Source of the DNA: Cystobacter fuscus DSM 2262
Lineage (GTDB): Bacteria > Myxococcota > Myxococcia > Myxococcales > Myxococcaceae
Direction of reading: 5' to 3'
Length of the DNA: 64,000 nt
NCBI RefSeq assembly: GCF_000335475.2
Contig: NZ_ANAH02000010.1
Coordinates: forward strand, 186,001 to 250,000
The notes beneath the pieces are model-generated. The model ran no database searches. It was not told the origin of the DNA and saw only the letters and a list, made by a program, of their open reading frames with translations. Of this stretch, positions 41,432 through 49,442 are shown piece by piece (positions within the stretch are counted from its first letter, which is position 1; the number at the start of each line of letters is the position of its first letter). The position numbers were made by a program, and so were the translations under genes.

Positions 41432-42793
41432 TTATTCCACGCGCCGCGCCGTGGAAGGGCGGCGAATCCATCGGCCCGTGGGAGAGGGCGGCGGCTCGCC
41501 CCGAGTGTGGACCTTCTGACCTCGCACCCAGGTGTGCTCCACCACGCCCACCAGCGCGCGGCCCGCGTAGGGGGTGAGCTTGTGGCGGTGCAGCACGCCC
41601 GAGGCGTCGGGGGTGAAGGAAGCCTCGGGGTCGAAGACGAGCAGATCCGCGTCCGCGCCCGGCGTGAGCGAGCCCTTCACGCCCGTGAGGCCGGTGAGCC
41701 GGGCGGGCGCGTGGCACATCCAGCGCACGAGCTGCTCGAGTCCCTGGCCGCGCTCGCGCATGCCGGTCCACACGGCGGGCAGGCTGAACTGGAGCGACGC
41801 GATGCCGCCCCAGGCGCGGCCGAAGTCGCCGTGCTCCAGGTGCTTGAGGGCGGGGGTGCAGGGCGAGTGGTCGGACACCACCATGTCGATGTCGCCGCGC
41901 GCGAGGCCCGCCCACAGCTTCTCGCGGTTCTCCGACTCGCGGATGGGGGGCGCGCACTTGAACCAGGTGGCGCCATCGGGGATGTGCTCCGCGTCGAAGG
42001 TGAGGTAGTGCGGACACGTCTCCACGGTGAAGGGCAGGCCCTCCTTCTTGGCGGAGGCGATCTCCCCGAGCGCGTCCGAGGAGGACAGGTGCACGATGTG
42101 CACGGGGCCGCGGTGCTTGCGGCACAGCTCCACCATCATGTGGATGGCGTCGTCCTCCCACTTGCGTGGGCGCGAGGCGAGGTAGCTCTGGTAGGTGCGC
42201 GTGTCGCCCTCGGGAGGCTTCTCCGAGGCCGTCAGCTCCGCGTGGACGATGAGGGGCACGCCCCGGCGCGCGAGGATGGGCATGGCGTGCTCCAGGTCCT
42301 CGCGCGTCACGTGGGGGAACTCGTCCACGCCGGACTGGATGAGGAAGCATTTGAAGCCGGCGACGCCCGCGTCGATCATCGCGTCCAGCTCGCCCGAGTT
42401 GCCGGGGATGACGCCGCCCCAGAAGCCGTAGTCGATGGCGCAGTGGCGCTCGGCGGCGGCGGCCTTCTGGGCGAGCGCCTCGCGCGAGGTGGTGGCGGGG
42501 ATGGAGTTGAGCGGCATGTCCACCACGGTGGTGATGCCGCCGGCGGCCGCGGCGCGCGTGGCCGTCTCGAAACCTTCCCACTCGGTGCGTCCGGGCTCGT
42601 TGATGTGGGCGTGGCTGTCCACCACGCCGGGCATGACGACCTTCTGCCCCACGTCCGTCACCGGCAGCCCCGCGGGCACGTCCTTGGGTCCGATGAGGGC
42701 GGCCACCTTGCCGTCGCGCACCACCACCGCGGCCGGGCGCACGCCCGTGTCCGTGACGACGCGCTCGCCGCGCAAAACCCAGTCCTGGCTCAT
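41432..42793 (-). CDS. allB: Allantoinase
   Basis: A 453-residue dihydroorotase-type zinc amidohydrolase that hydrolyses allantoin to allantoate. Metal-site motifs: DSHAHINEPG near residue 60, the carboxylated Lys in AGFKCFLIQSG near 150, LIVHAE near 187, HIVHLSSSDA near 243 and the catalytic Asp in VVSDHSPC near 315. ATG 42793 overlaps the flavin monooxygenase stop by 4 bp. The same frame stays open upstream to 43831, but that region is the monooxygenase gene in another frame. Confidence 0.97.
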   Translation of the reverse strand: MSQDWVLRGERVVTDTGVRPAAVVVRDGKVAALIGPKDVPAGLPVTDVGQKVVMPGVVDSHAHINEPGRTEWEGFETATRAAAAGGITTVVDMPLNSIPATTSREALAQKAAAAERHCAIDYGFWGGVIPGNSGELDAMIDAGVAGFKCFLIQSGVDEFPHVTREDLEHAMPILARRGVPLIVHAELTASEKPPEGDTRTYQSYLASRPRKWEDDAIHMMVELCRKHRGPVHIVHLSSSDALGEIASAKKEGLPFTVETCPHYLTFDAEHIPDGATWFKCAPPIRESENREKLWAGLARGDIDMVVSDHSPCTPALKHLEHGDFGRAWGGIASLQFSLPAVWTGMRERGQGLEQLVRWMCHAPARLTGLTGVKGSLTPGADADLLVFDPEASFTPDASGVLHRHKLTPYAGRALVGVVEHTWVRGQKVHTRGEPPPSPTGRWIRRPSTARRVE

Positions 42794-44244
42794 GGCTCGA
42801 ACTCCTTCAGGTCGAACTTCATCAACGAGTCGAAGTAGGCGTCCTTGTCCTCGAGGTACAGCTGCCGGGTGATGCCGGCGACGAGCCGGGGCAGGCTGTA
42901 CTTCATGCCGGAGATGCTCGCGCCGCCGAAGCCGAGCGAGAGCAGACAGCCGAAGGTGTAGTTGAAGACCGAGCCGAGGTAGGGGGCGCGGCCGGGCACC
43001 TTCTCCTGGAACTCGAAGCCGGGGCCCAGGTAGGGGTGGCGGGCGAGATCCGTGTGGGCCTCCTCGGGAGGCGGGGTGTAGCGGTCCTTCCACAGGGCGA
43101 TGTCGCCCACGAGGTGGGCCAGCTCCGGGCGCAAGGACAGGTCCGTCACCGTGCCGCTGCCGACGATGAGCTTGTCGAAGGTGAAGGTGGCGTGGGGCGT
43201 GGTGACCTGGGCGCGGCCCTCCACGGCCTGGACGTCCTGCCAGGGACTCTCCGGGTGGAGGAAGAAGTGGGGGAGGGCGCGGGCGCGTTGGTAGGTGTCG
43301 TGCGGGGGGAGCTGCCCCATCTCGAGGATGCGGCGGATGAAGCGCCAGCGATCCGCGTCCGGCAGGTCGCCGTGGTGCTTGAGGAAGCCGACGAACTCGG
43401 CCCAGCGGTAGGCGTTGACGGTGGGCAGCGTCTTGCGGCGGTAGAAGAGGTGCACCTCGGCGGCGCCGCGCTCCAGGGCGACGGAGGCGTTGTCGAAGGC
43501 CGAGGCGCCCGCGCCGAGCACGCCGATGCGCTTGCCGCGCAGGGCCTCGAAGTCGATGTCGTCGCGGGTGTGGACCCAGAGTTCGCGGGGCAGGCGGGCC
43601 ACGTTGGCGGGTGTCTCCCAGCGGCCCGAGCCGTCGATGCCGGTGGCGAGCACCACCTTGCGCGCGAGGAGTATTTCCTCGGGGGCGTCCTGGGGCGCCT
43701 GCTTGTCGGTGGAGCGGACGGGGACGGCGAAGCAGCGCTCCTCGGGGAGCCAGGACAGGGCGCCGACGCGGGTGTGGCTGCGCACGGGGATGGAGAGGAC
43801 GTGGCGGTACCAGTGGAGGTAGTCGGCCCACAGCTCCTTGGGGACGAAGCCCACGGCTTTCCAGGCGTCCTCGCCGAACTGGGCCTCGTACCAGGTCTGG
43901 AAGCAGAGGTTGGGGAGGTTGAGGTCGGGGCCGGTGAGGTGTTTGGGGGTGCGCAGTGTGTGCATGCGCGCGAACGTCTTCCAGGGGCCGGAGAGGCCGG
44001 GGGCGGAGTCGTCCACGACGAGGAGGTTGTTGACCTTCTCACGCATGAGGCCGAAGGCGGCGGCGAGGCCGCTCTGTCCGCCGCCGATGATGAGCACGTC
44101 GAGGATGGGGCGGCCGTCGCTCGCCTGGCGGGAGAGCACCCAGGGGCGTTTGGGGTACTCGAGGCGCTCCAGGTCCCGACGGATCGAGGCTTCGAGGGTG
44201 GACAGACCAGACGCGGACTTCGCGGCGGGGGACGGGAGGCTCAT
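42790..44244 (-). CDS. Flavin-dependent monooxygenase, probable urate hydroxylase (HpyO-type)
   Basis: A 484-residue FAD/NAD(P)H enzyme. The FAD-binding motif LIIGGGQSGLAAAF is near residue 52 and the second Rossmann motif GVLGAGASAFDNA near 240. No uricase, PuuD or classical HpxO is present in the operon, yet everything downstream of urate oxidation is. The gene heads the operon and overlaps allantoinase by 4 bp. The two-Rossmann layout differs from HpxO (p-hydroxybenzoate hydroxylase type) and fits the non-homologous flavoprotein urate hydroxylase HpyO described from Xanthomonas. The family is solid; urate as substrate is inferred from context. Confidence 0.75.
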   Translation of the reverse strand: MSLPSPAAKSASGLSTLEASIRRDLERLEYPKRPWVLSRQASDGRPILDVLIIGGGQSGLAAAFGLMREKVNNLLVVDDSAPGLSGPWKTFARMHTLRTPKHLTGPDLNLPNLCFQTWYEAQFGEDAWKAVGFVPKELWADYLHWYRHVLSIPVRSHTRVGALSWLPEERCFAVPVRSTDKQAPQDAPEEILLARKVVLATGIDGSGRWETPANVARLPRELWVHTRDDIDFEALRGKRIGVLGAGASAFDNASVALERGAAEVHLFYRRKTLPTVNAYRWAEFVGFLKHHGDLPDADRWRFIRRILEMGQLPPHDTYQRARALPHFFLHPESPWQDVQAVEGRAQVTTPHATFTFDKLIVGSGTVTDLSLRPELAHLVGDIALWKDRYTPPPEEAHTDLARHPYLGPGFEFQEKVPGRAPYLGSVFNYTFGCLLSLGFGGASISGMKYSLPRLVAGITRQLYLEDKDAYFDSLMKFDLKEFEP

Positions 44245-44356
44245 GGGGGAGTCAAATCACGCTCCGCGCCTCGGGCCAATGGCATGGGGGGGCAGTGTGG
44301 GCTGCTGGTCAGCGGACGCGGGGTGCCTGCCTCCTCGGCCCCCAGGAAGGGCCGGC

Positions 44357-45106
44357 TCAGGAGTCTTCGCTGGAGGGTTCGGGTTCCGGACGTTCGATGA
44401 GGCCGGCCCGGTCGAGCAGTTGGCGCACGCGGGCGGTGAAGGCCACGTGCTCGGGGTTGTCCGCCGTCATGGGCTCGGGGGAGAGGACGAGGAGCCAGCC
44501 GAGGGTGCCCACCGGCTCGATGCGCACGGGGGCGGGCAGCGGGGGAAGCGTGCCCAGGCGGCGTGACAGGTAGGTCAGCCAGCCCACGCGGACCTCGGGT
44601 TGCCGTTTCTCGACGAGGCGTACCATCTCGGTTGAGCTGGCCATGGCGAAGTCGGGGTCCCACGCGGTGGCCATGGCGGTAAGCACATCAGTGAGTACTG
44701 GCACGCGCAGAAGCCGATCCCTTATTGCGCCTTTACTGGGTGGGCTTAGCAGGCAAATGTTGGGGCCGCCCCATGGCGAATATTTTCCACAAGAAAGGTG
44801 GAGGTCGGTGGCCTCCTCCTTGGCATTCCACATGATTCGGCTGAACCCCAGATCCTCGATGACCTTCTTGCCGACGTCCGTTCGATTCCTGCTCTGGAGA
44901 AGGAGTTTCTCCAACTCCTTCATCTCCGGGTGGACAGGATGGCCCGGCAGCTCACGGGGGAATCCCCGGCCCGCACGGTACCATTGTGCGAACGACGGTT
45001 CACACCGCGCCAGCATGTGGAAGAAGAGTTCCGCGCGTCGGGCACACTCCAGCGCTGTCTCCTTTCTCGGACCCCAGTACGCTCCGACGTAGTAGCTCTC
45101 GTCCAT
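44357..45106 (-). CDS. Imm52-family immunity protein, copy A
   Basis: A 249-residue protein. The Imm52 pattern is clear: YYVGAYWGPRKETALECARRAELFFHMLARCEPSF at the N-terminus (given here as one landmark), GFPRELPG, then WNAKEEATDLHLSCGKYSPWGGPNICLL and PEVRVGWLTYLSRRLG. These proteins bind and neutralise Tox-REase-5 nuclease tips. AGGAGG lies 6 bases before ATG 45106, overlapping the toxin stop. About 80% similar by eye to copy B; differences cluster in the middle (residues about 60-140). The 5' half is visibly more AT-rich than the operon to the left. Confidence 0.9.
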   Translation of the reverse strand: MDESYYVGAYWGPRKETALECARRAELFFHMLARCEPSFAQWYRAGRGFPRELPGHPVHPEMKELEKLLLQSRNRTDVGKKVIEDLGFSRIMWNAKEEATDLHLSCGKYSPWGGPNICLLSPPSKGAIRDRLLRVPVLTDVLTAMATAWDPDFAMASSTEMVRLVEKRQPEVRVGWLTYLSRRLGTLPPLPAPVRIEPVGTLGWLLVLSPEPMTADNPEHVAFTARVRQLLDRAGLIERPEPEPSSEDS

Positions 45107-45115
45107 TTTTGCCTC

Positions 45116-46710
45116 CTATCGCATGGGTGGCGTATGGCGGACGGTCGTGTTGTTCCATCCGCGCTTTTCAAATTCCTTACGGAGGAACTGCGCGACATTG
45201 GCGTCGGCGACATGCCAAGTCAGTGGCAGCCCTTTCTGTTGAGCCCGCCTTTTCTGTCTCTCTGCCTGGTTCATCATCTCGTCGAATTTTCCGGAATTCT
45301 TGTACCAGGACTTGGGTGTGCCATCCGGATTGAAGAACGAGCAATAGCCGGGACCCTTGGCCTCAAGTAGTTCCTTGCTGTTGAAGCCGTCGAACTCCAG
45401 CTCTTCAATCATGTACACGTACCATGCTGGCCGTCCCGTGATCTGTTCCTGATACTCAAGGGCCCGCCTGGACTCGGTCGTGGGCTTCTTGTACGCCCAT
45501 TTGCCGGGACCCTTCGCTGCAGTCGGCTGGGAGGACTTGCCCTTCTTGCCGCCCGCGCCTCCGATGGGTCCCTGTCCCCTCCCCGCCATGTGGAGGAGGG
45601 AGAGGTCGCCCAGCGCCATGCCCCCGGTGGTGCTCGCGGTGCTTGTCGCCACGGCCGCTTTGCCCAGCACCAGCTCGCCCCTGGCGGTGAGCGACAGCAC
45701 TGGCAGCTCCGCACCCAGTCCGCCCATGCGCCCCACCGTGGCCTCCGCTCCCCCGAGCAGCATGAGCACGTGCGTGGACAGCCGAGCCGCCTCGCGGATC
45801 TGGTCCTCCCGGGACATGGCCCCGTAGCGCGCGAAGTACTCCGGCGAGGAGGCGATGAGGCTCGCCACCGTGGTGGGCAGTTGGGCCAGGTCCTCCACCG
45901 TGCGGACGGGATGGAGGAGGGAATGGGCCATCGCCACCACCATCTCCCCAGGGCGACCTGGGCCCCATCGAGCGCGGCGTTGAGCCAGTCCTTGCCCAGG
46001 CCCAGCTCGGCCAGGGGTGGGACGTCCACGCGCCGCAGGGCGTCATTCACCGGGTAGAAGACGCCGCCGCGCGAGAAGTAGAAGTCACCCACCGCGAGGC
46101 GCCCCACCCGCCACTCGCCCTCCACGAGTTGGAGCTGACCCAGGCGCTGCAGGGGCGTGCCGGTGAGCGCGGTCGCCAGGTAGCCATCGGGTCGCACCAT
46201 CACCAGCAACCAGAAGCGCTCGGCACGCCACTTCAAGTCGGCGTACTCCACGCGCTCGCCGCCCGCGAGCACCTCACCCAGCAGCCAGCACAGCACCCGG
46301 CGCGGGGCGAAGCTCCGGTACGTCACGGGCGTCTTCGCCAACCGGTCCAGGAACTGGCGTGCCTGCCCCAGGTAGAGCGCCGCGCCCGCCGGGTGTCGTG
46401 CCTCTTCTCCGAGGCCACTGGCCTCCTGCACCACCTGGAAGGGGTCCGTCGTGTCTTCGGGAAGCTCGCCGGAGCCCCCGGTCGCCTCTCCGGGGGCGGG
46501 AGCGGCCTCGGGTCGTCCAGGTGCGGAGCCGTCGTGGCGCGAGGGCGAGTGAGGGCCGAAACCGTTGGTCAGGTGGCCACGCTGAGTGCCCGTGGCGCAC
46601 CCTGTCAGTAGCGCGACCACCGCCAGGGCCAGCAAGGCCCCACCGATTCGACGGCTCGGAAGACGACGCGCCGCCATGGAGATTGGCCCCGCGGCGAGAC
46701 GGGTGGACAT
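45116..46710 (-). pseudogene. Lipoprotein toxin with Tox-REase-5 tip, copy A, frameshifted
   Basis: The N-terminal part reads from ATG 46710 (or ATG 46677, MAARRLPSRR) through lipobox LLTGC to about residue 254 (LDGAQVALG), then breaks. The C-terminal part continues in another frame from 45943 to 45116 and carries a complete nuclease tip (YQEQITGRPAWYVYM, EFDGFNSKELLEAKGPGY, WHVADANVAQFLRKEF). Compared with copy B one C is missing: a run of four at 45946-45949 against five at 48430-48434. A true mutation, a sequencing error, or an ATG at 45943 producing a separate cytoplasmic tip are all possible. Without correction the toxin is not exported intact. Confidence 0.85.
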
Positions 46711-46839
46711 GCTTCACCTCCCTCACATCAGGGGCTGACGAGTGCCCGGGATTTGAGAGAGGTGCGGAGGGGCGGTCAAGCCTCTGGTGAGGGGCGGCTT
46801 GAAATCCGGTGGCCCTCCTTTCCATGCACCTCCTTCGGC

Positions 46840-47583
46840 TCAATCGCTGGTGGGTTCGGGTTCCGGACGTTCGATGAGGCCAGCCCGGTCGAGCAGTTCG
46901 CGCACGCGCGCGGTGAAGGCCACGTGCTCGGGGTTGCTCGCCGTCATGGGCTCGGGGGAGAGGGCGAGGAGCCAGCCGAGGGTGCCCACTGGCTCGATGC
47001 GCACGGGCGCGGGCAGTGGGGGAAGCGTGCCCAGGCGGCGCGACAGGTAGGTCAGCCAGCCCACGCGGACCTCGGGTTGCCGTTTCTCGACGAGGCGTAC
47101 CATCTCGGTCGAGCTGGCCATGGCGAAGTCGGGGTCCCACGCGGTGGCCATGCTCGTGAGCACTTCGGTTAGCACGGGGGCTCGCAGGAGCCGCTCCCGT
47201 ACAGGGCCCGCCCTGGGCGGGTTGAGCAGGCACGAATTGGGCCCTCCCCAGGGGGAGTATCCACCGCAAGAAATGCTGAGGTGAGTGGGATCCTTCTTCT
47301 CATTCCACATCATCTGACTGAATCCCAAGTCCTCGATGACTTCCTTGCCGAGGTCCGTGCGATTCCTGCCCTGCAATAGGAACTTCTCCAGTTCCTCAAC
47401 CTCCGGGCGCACCGGGTGGCCTGGTAGCTCGCGAGGGAATCCTCGGCCTGCTCGGTACCATTGGGTAAATGACGGATCACACCGTGCCAGCATGTAGAAG
47501 AAGAGTTCCGCGCGCCGGGCACACTCCAGCGCTGTTTCCTTGCGTGGACCCCAGTACGCCCCCACGTAATATCTGTCTTGCAT
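46840..47583 (-). CDS. Imm52-family immunity protein, copy B
   Basis: A 247-residue protein from ATG 47583 (MQDRYYVGAYWGPRKE), 13 bp after the copy-B toxin stop, with AGGAG before the start. It has the same domain plan as copy A: ECARRAELFFYMLARCDPSF, GFPRELPGHPVRP, SISCGGYSPWGGPN, then an almost identical C-terminal half (TAWDPDFAMASSTEMVRLVEKRQ, GWLTYLSRRLGTLPPLP). The frame extends 37 codons upstream into the toxin gene but that is not needed. It protects against the adjacent toxin by family precedent. Confidence 0.9.
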   Translation of the reverse strand: MQDRYYVGAYWGPRKETALECARRAELFFYMLARCDPSFTQWYRAGRGFPRELPGHPVRPEVEELEKFLLQGRNRTDLGKEVIEDLGFSQMMWNEKKDPTHLSISCGGYSPWGGPNSCLLNPPRAGPVRERLLRAPVLTEVLTSMATAWDPDFAMASSTEMVRLVEKRQPEVRVGWLTYLSRRLGTLPPLPAPVRIEPVGTLGWLLALSPEPMTASNPEHVAFTARVRELLDRAGLIERPEPEPTSD

Positions 47584-47596
47584 ACGCGCTCCTCTC

Positions 47597-49204
47597 CTAC
47601 CGCGCTGGTGGGGTGTGATGGACGGTGATGTTGTTCCATCCTCTGTCCTCGAAGATTTCGCGAAGGAACTTCGTGACCTTTGCATCGGCGACATGCCAGA
47701 TCAGCGATAGCCCCAACTGGCGGGCCGCCTTCGATTGTCTTTCGGCTTGTTCCATCATCTGTTTGAACTTTCCGGAATTCACGTACCAATACTTGGGCGT
47801 GCCATCTGGGTTGAAGAAGGAGCAATAGCCGGGGCCCTTGGCCTCCAACAGTTCTGTGCCCCGGATGCCGTCGAACTCCAGTTTTCCAATCATGTAGACC
47901 CACCACGCGGGCCGTCCCGTTATCTGTTCTTGATAGTCCAGGGAGTTCTTCGATTGGGTCGTGGGCTTCTTGTAGGTCCACTTGCCGGGACCCTTCGCTG
48001 TGGTTGTCTGGGCGGCCTTCCCCTTGTTGCCGCTCGCGCCTCCGGTGCTTCCCTGTTTTTTCCCCGCCATGTGGAGGAGGGAGAGGTCGCCCAGCGCCAT
48101 GCCCCCGGTGGTGCTCACGGTGCTTCCCGCCACGGCCGCTCCGCCGCCCAGCACCAGCTCACCCCGGGCGGTGAGGGACAGCGCCGGCAACTCCGCCCCC
48201 AGTCCGCCCATGCGCCCCAGGGTGGCCTCCGCTCCGCCGAGCAGCATGAGCACGTGCGTGGACAGACGTGCCGCCTCGCGGATCTGGTCCTCCCGGGACA
48301 TGGCGCCGTAGCGAGCGAAGTACTCCGGCGAGGAGGCGATGAGGCTCGCCACCGTGGTGGGCAGTTGGCCCAGGTCCTCCACGGTGCGAATGGGATGGAG
48401 GAGGGAATGGGCCATCGCCACCACCATCTCCCCCAGGGCGACCTGTGCCCCATCGAGCGCGGCGTTGAGCCAGTCCTTGCCCAGGCCCAGTTCGGCCAGG
48501 GGCGGGCTGTCCACGCGCCTCAAGGCCTCGTTCACCGGATAGAAGACGCCGCCGCGTGAGAAGTAGAAGTCACCCACCGCGAGGTTGCCCACCCGCCACT
48601 CGCCCTCCACGAGTTGGAGCTGCCCCAGGCGCTGCAGGGGCGTGCCGGTGAGCGTGGTCGCCAGGTAGCCATCCGGTCGCACCATCACCAGCAGCCAGAA
48701 GCGTTCGGTCCGCCACTTCAAGTCGGCGTACTCCACGCGCTCGCCGCCCGCGAGCACCTCGCCCAGCAGCCAGCACAGCACCCGGCGCGGAGCGAAGCTC
48801 CGATAGGTCACGGGCGTCCTGAGCAATTGAGCCAAGAGCTGGCGTGCCTGCTCCTGGTAGAGCGCCGCGCCCGCCGGGTGCCGCGCCTCTTCTCCGAGGC
48901 CACTGGCCTGCTGCACCACCTGGAAGGGGTCGGCCGTGTCGTCGGGAAGCTCGCCGGAGCCCCCGGTCGCCTCTCGGGGGGCGGGAGCGGCCTCGGGTCG
49001 CCCAGGTGCGGAGCCGTCGTGGAGCGAGGACGAGTGAGGGTCGAAGCCGCCCGTCAGGTGCCCCCGAGGCGCGCCCGTGACGCACCCTGTCAGCAGGGCG
49101 ACCACTGTCAGGGCCAGCAAGGCTCCTCCGATTCGAGGGCTCGGGAGACGACGCGCCGCGATGGGGGCCTGCCTCTCGTCAGATGCCTGGGGTGTGTTCC
49201 TCAC
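47597..49204 (-). CDS. Lipoprotein toxin with C-terminal Tox-REase-5 nuclease domain, copy B
   Basis: A protein of about 535 residues. A signal peptide with lipobox LLTGC leads to a Gly/Pro-rich linker. A conserved central domain follows (RSFAPRRVLCWLLGEVLAGGERVEYADLKWR, and hydrophobic ASLIASSPEYFARY and MLLGGAEATLGRMGGLGAELP), then a Thr/Gly/Lys linker and the tip: DYQEQITGRPAW, with the PD-(D/E)xK core EFDGIRGTELLEAKG, then FFNPDGTPKYWY, WHVADAKVTKFLREIF. The codon matching copy A's ATG 46677 is ATC here, so start is GTG 49204 (or 49246). The lipobox plus a toxin tip with cognate immunity resembles SitA-type toxins. Confidence 0.88.
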   Translation of the reverse strand: MRNTPQASDERQAPIAARRLPSPRIGGALLALTVVALLTGCVTGAPRGHLTGGFDPHSSSLHDGSAPGRPEAAPAPREATGGSGELPDDTADPFQVVQQASGLGEEARHPAGAALYQEQARQLLAQLLRTPVTYRSFAPRRVLCWLLGEVLAGGERVEYADLKWRTERFWLLVMVRPDGYLATTLTGTPLQRLGQLQLVEGEWRVGNLAVGDFYFSRGGVFYPVNEALRRVDSPPLAELGLGKDWLNAALDGAQVALGEMVVAMAHSLLHPIRTVEDLGQLPTTVASLIASSPEYFARYGAMSREDQIREAARLSTHVLMLLGGAEATLGRMGGLGAELPALSLTARGELVLGGGAAVAGSTVSTTGGMALGDLSLLHMAGKKQGSTGGASGNKGKAAQTTTAKGPGKWTYKKPTTQSKNSLDYQEQITGRPAWWVYMIGKLEFDGIRGTELLEAKGPGYCSFFNPDGTPKYWYVNSGKFKQMMEQAERQSKAARQLGLSLIWHVADAKVTKFLREIFEDRGWNNITVHHTPPAR

Positions 49205-49442
49205 GGGCACCCGGAATGCCAGGGGAACTTCAGGGCGGTCAATCACACTTGCTGTGAAAGACGTGGGTTATTTCCCGTCTTCTCATGGATTAGTAGGATT
49301 AAAAAGTCATAACGAATTAACCCGACTAAATTGGAGTCGTGCTCTATTCCAGCCAAGGTGTTCGCGCGTCGGTGCGTGCGTCACCCGAACGAATCCCCAC
49401 GGAGTGGGCCCAGGCGCTCTCCGGGGAAAGGACCAGGAGCCG
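49205..49442. promoter_or_regulatory. AT-rich divergent promoter region of toxin B and the GH16-like gene
   Basis: The stretch 49255-49340 is markedly AT-rich for this genome (for example GGATTAAAAAGTCATAACG). It should hold promoters in both directions. A short inverted repeat AGACG-N12-CGTCT occurs at 49260-49281. No precise -35/-10 pair is assigned. Confidence 0.4.

Larger units (their letters stand above)
44357..49204 (-). repeat. Tandem duplication of a toxin-immunity module
   Basis: Unit A (44357-46710) and unit B (46840-49204) have the same order, orientation and long stretches of near-identical DNA, notably the toxin N-terminal and central region and the immunity C-terminal half. The toxin tip and immunity N-terminal half differ more, the usual pattern of diversifying specificity. 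Confidence 0.9.

Noticed and set aside
41432-43831. Allantoinase frame extended to about 799 codons.
   Set aside because: The part upstream of ATG 42793 reads as Pro/Arg-rich nonsense and lies on top of the well-supported flavin monooxygenase gene in a different frame.
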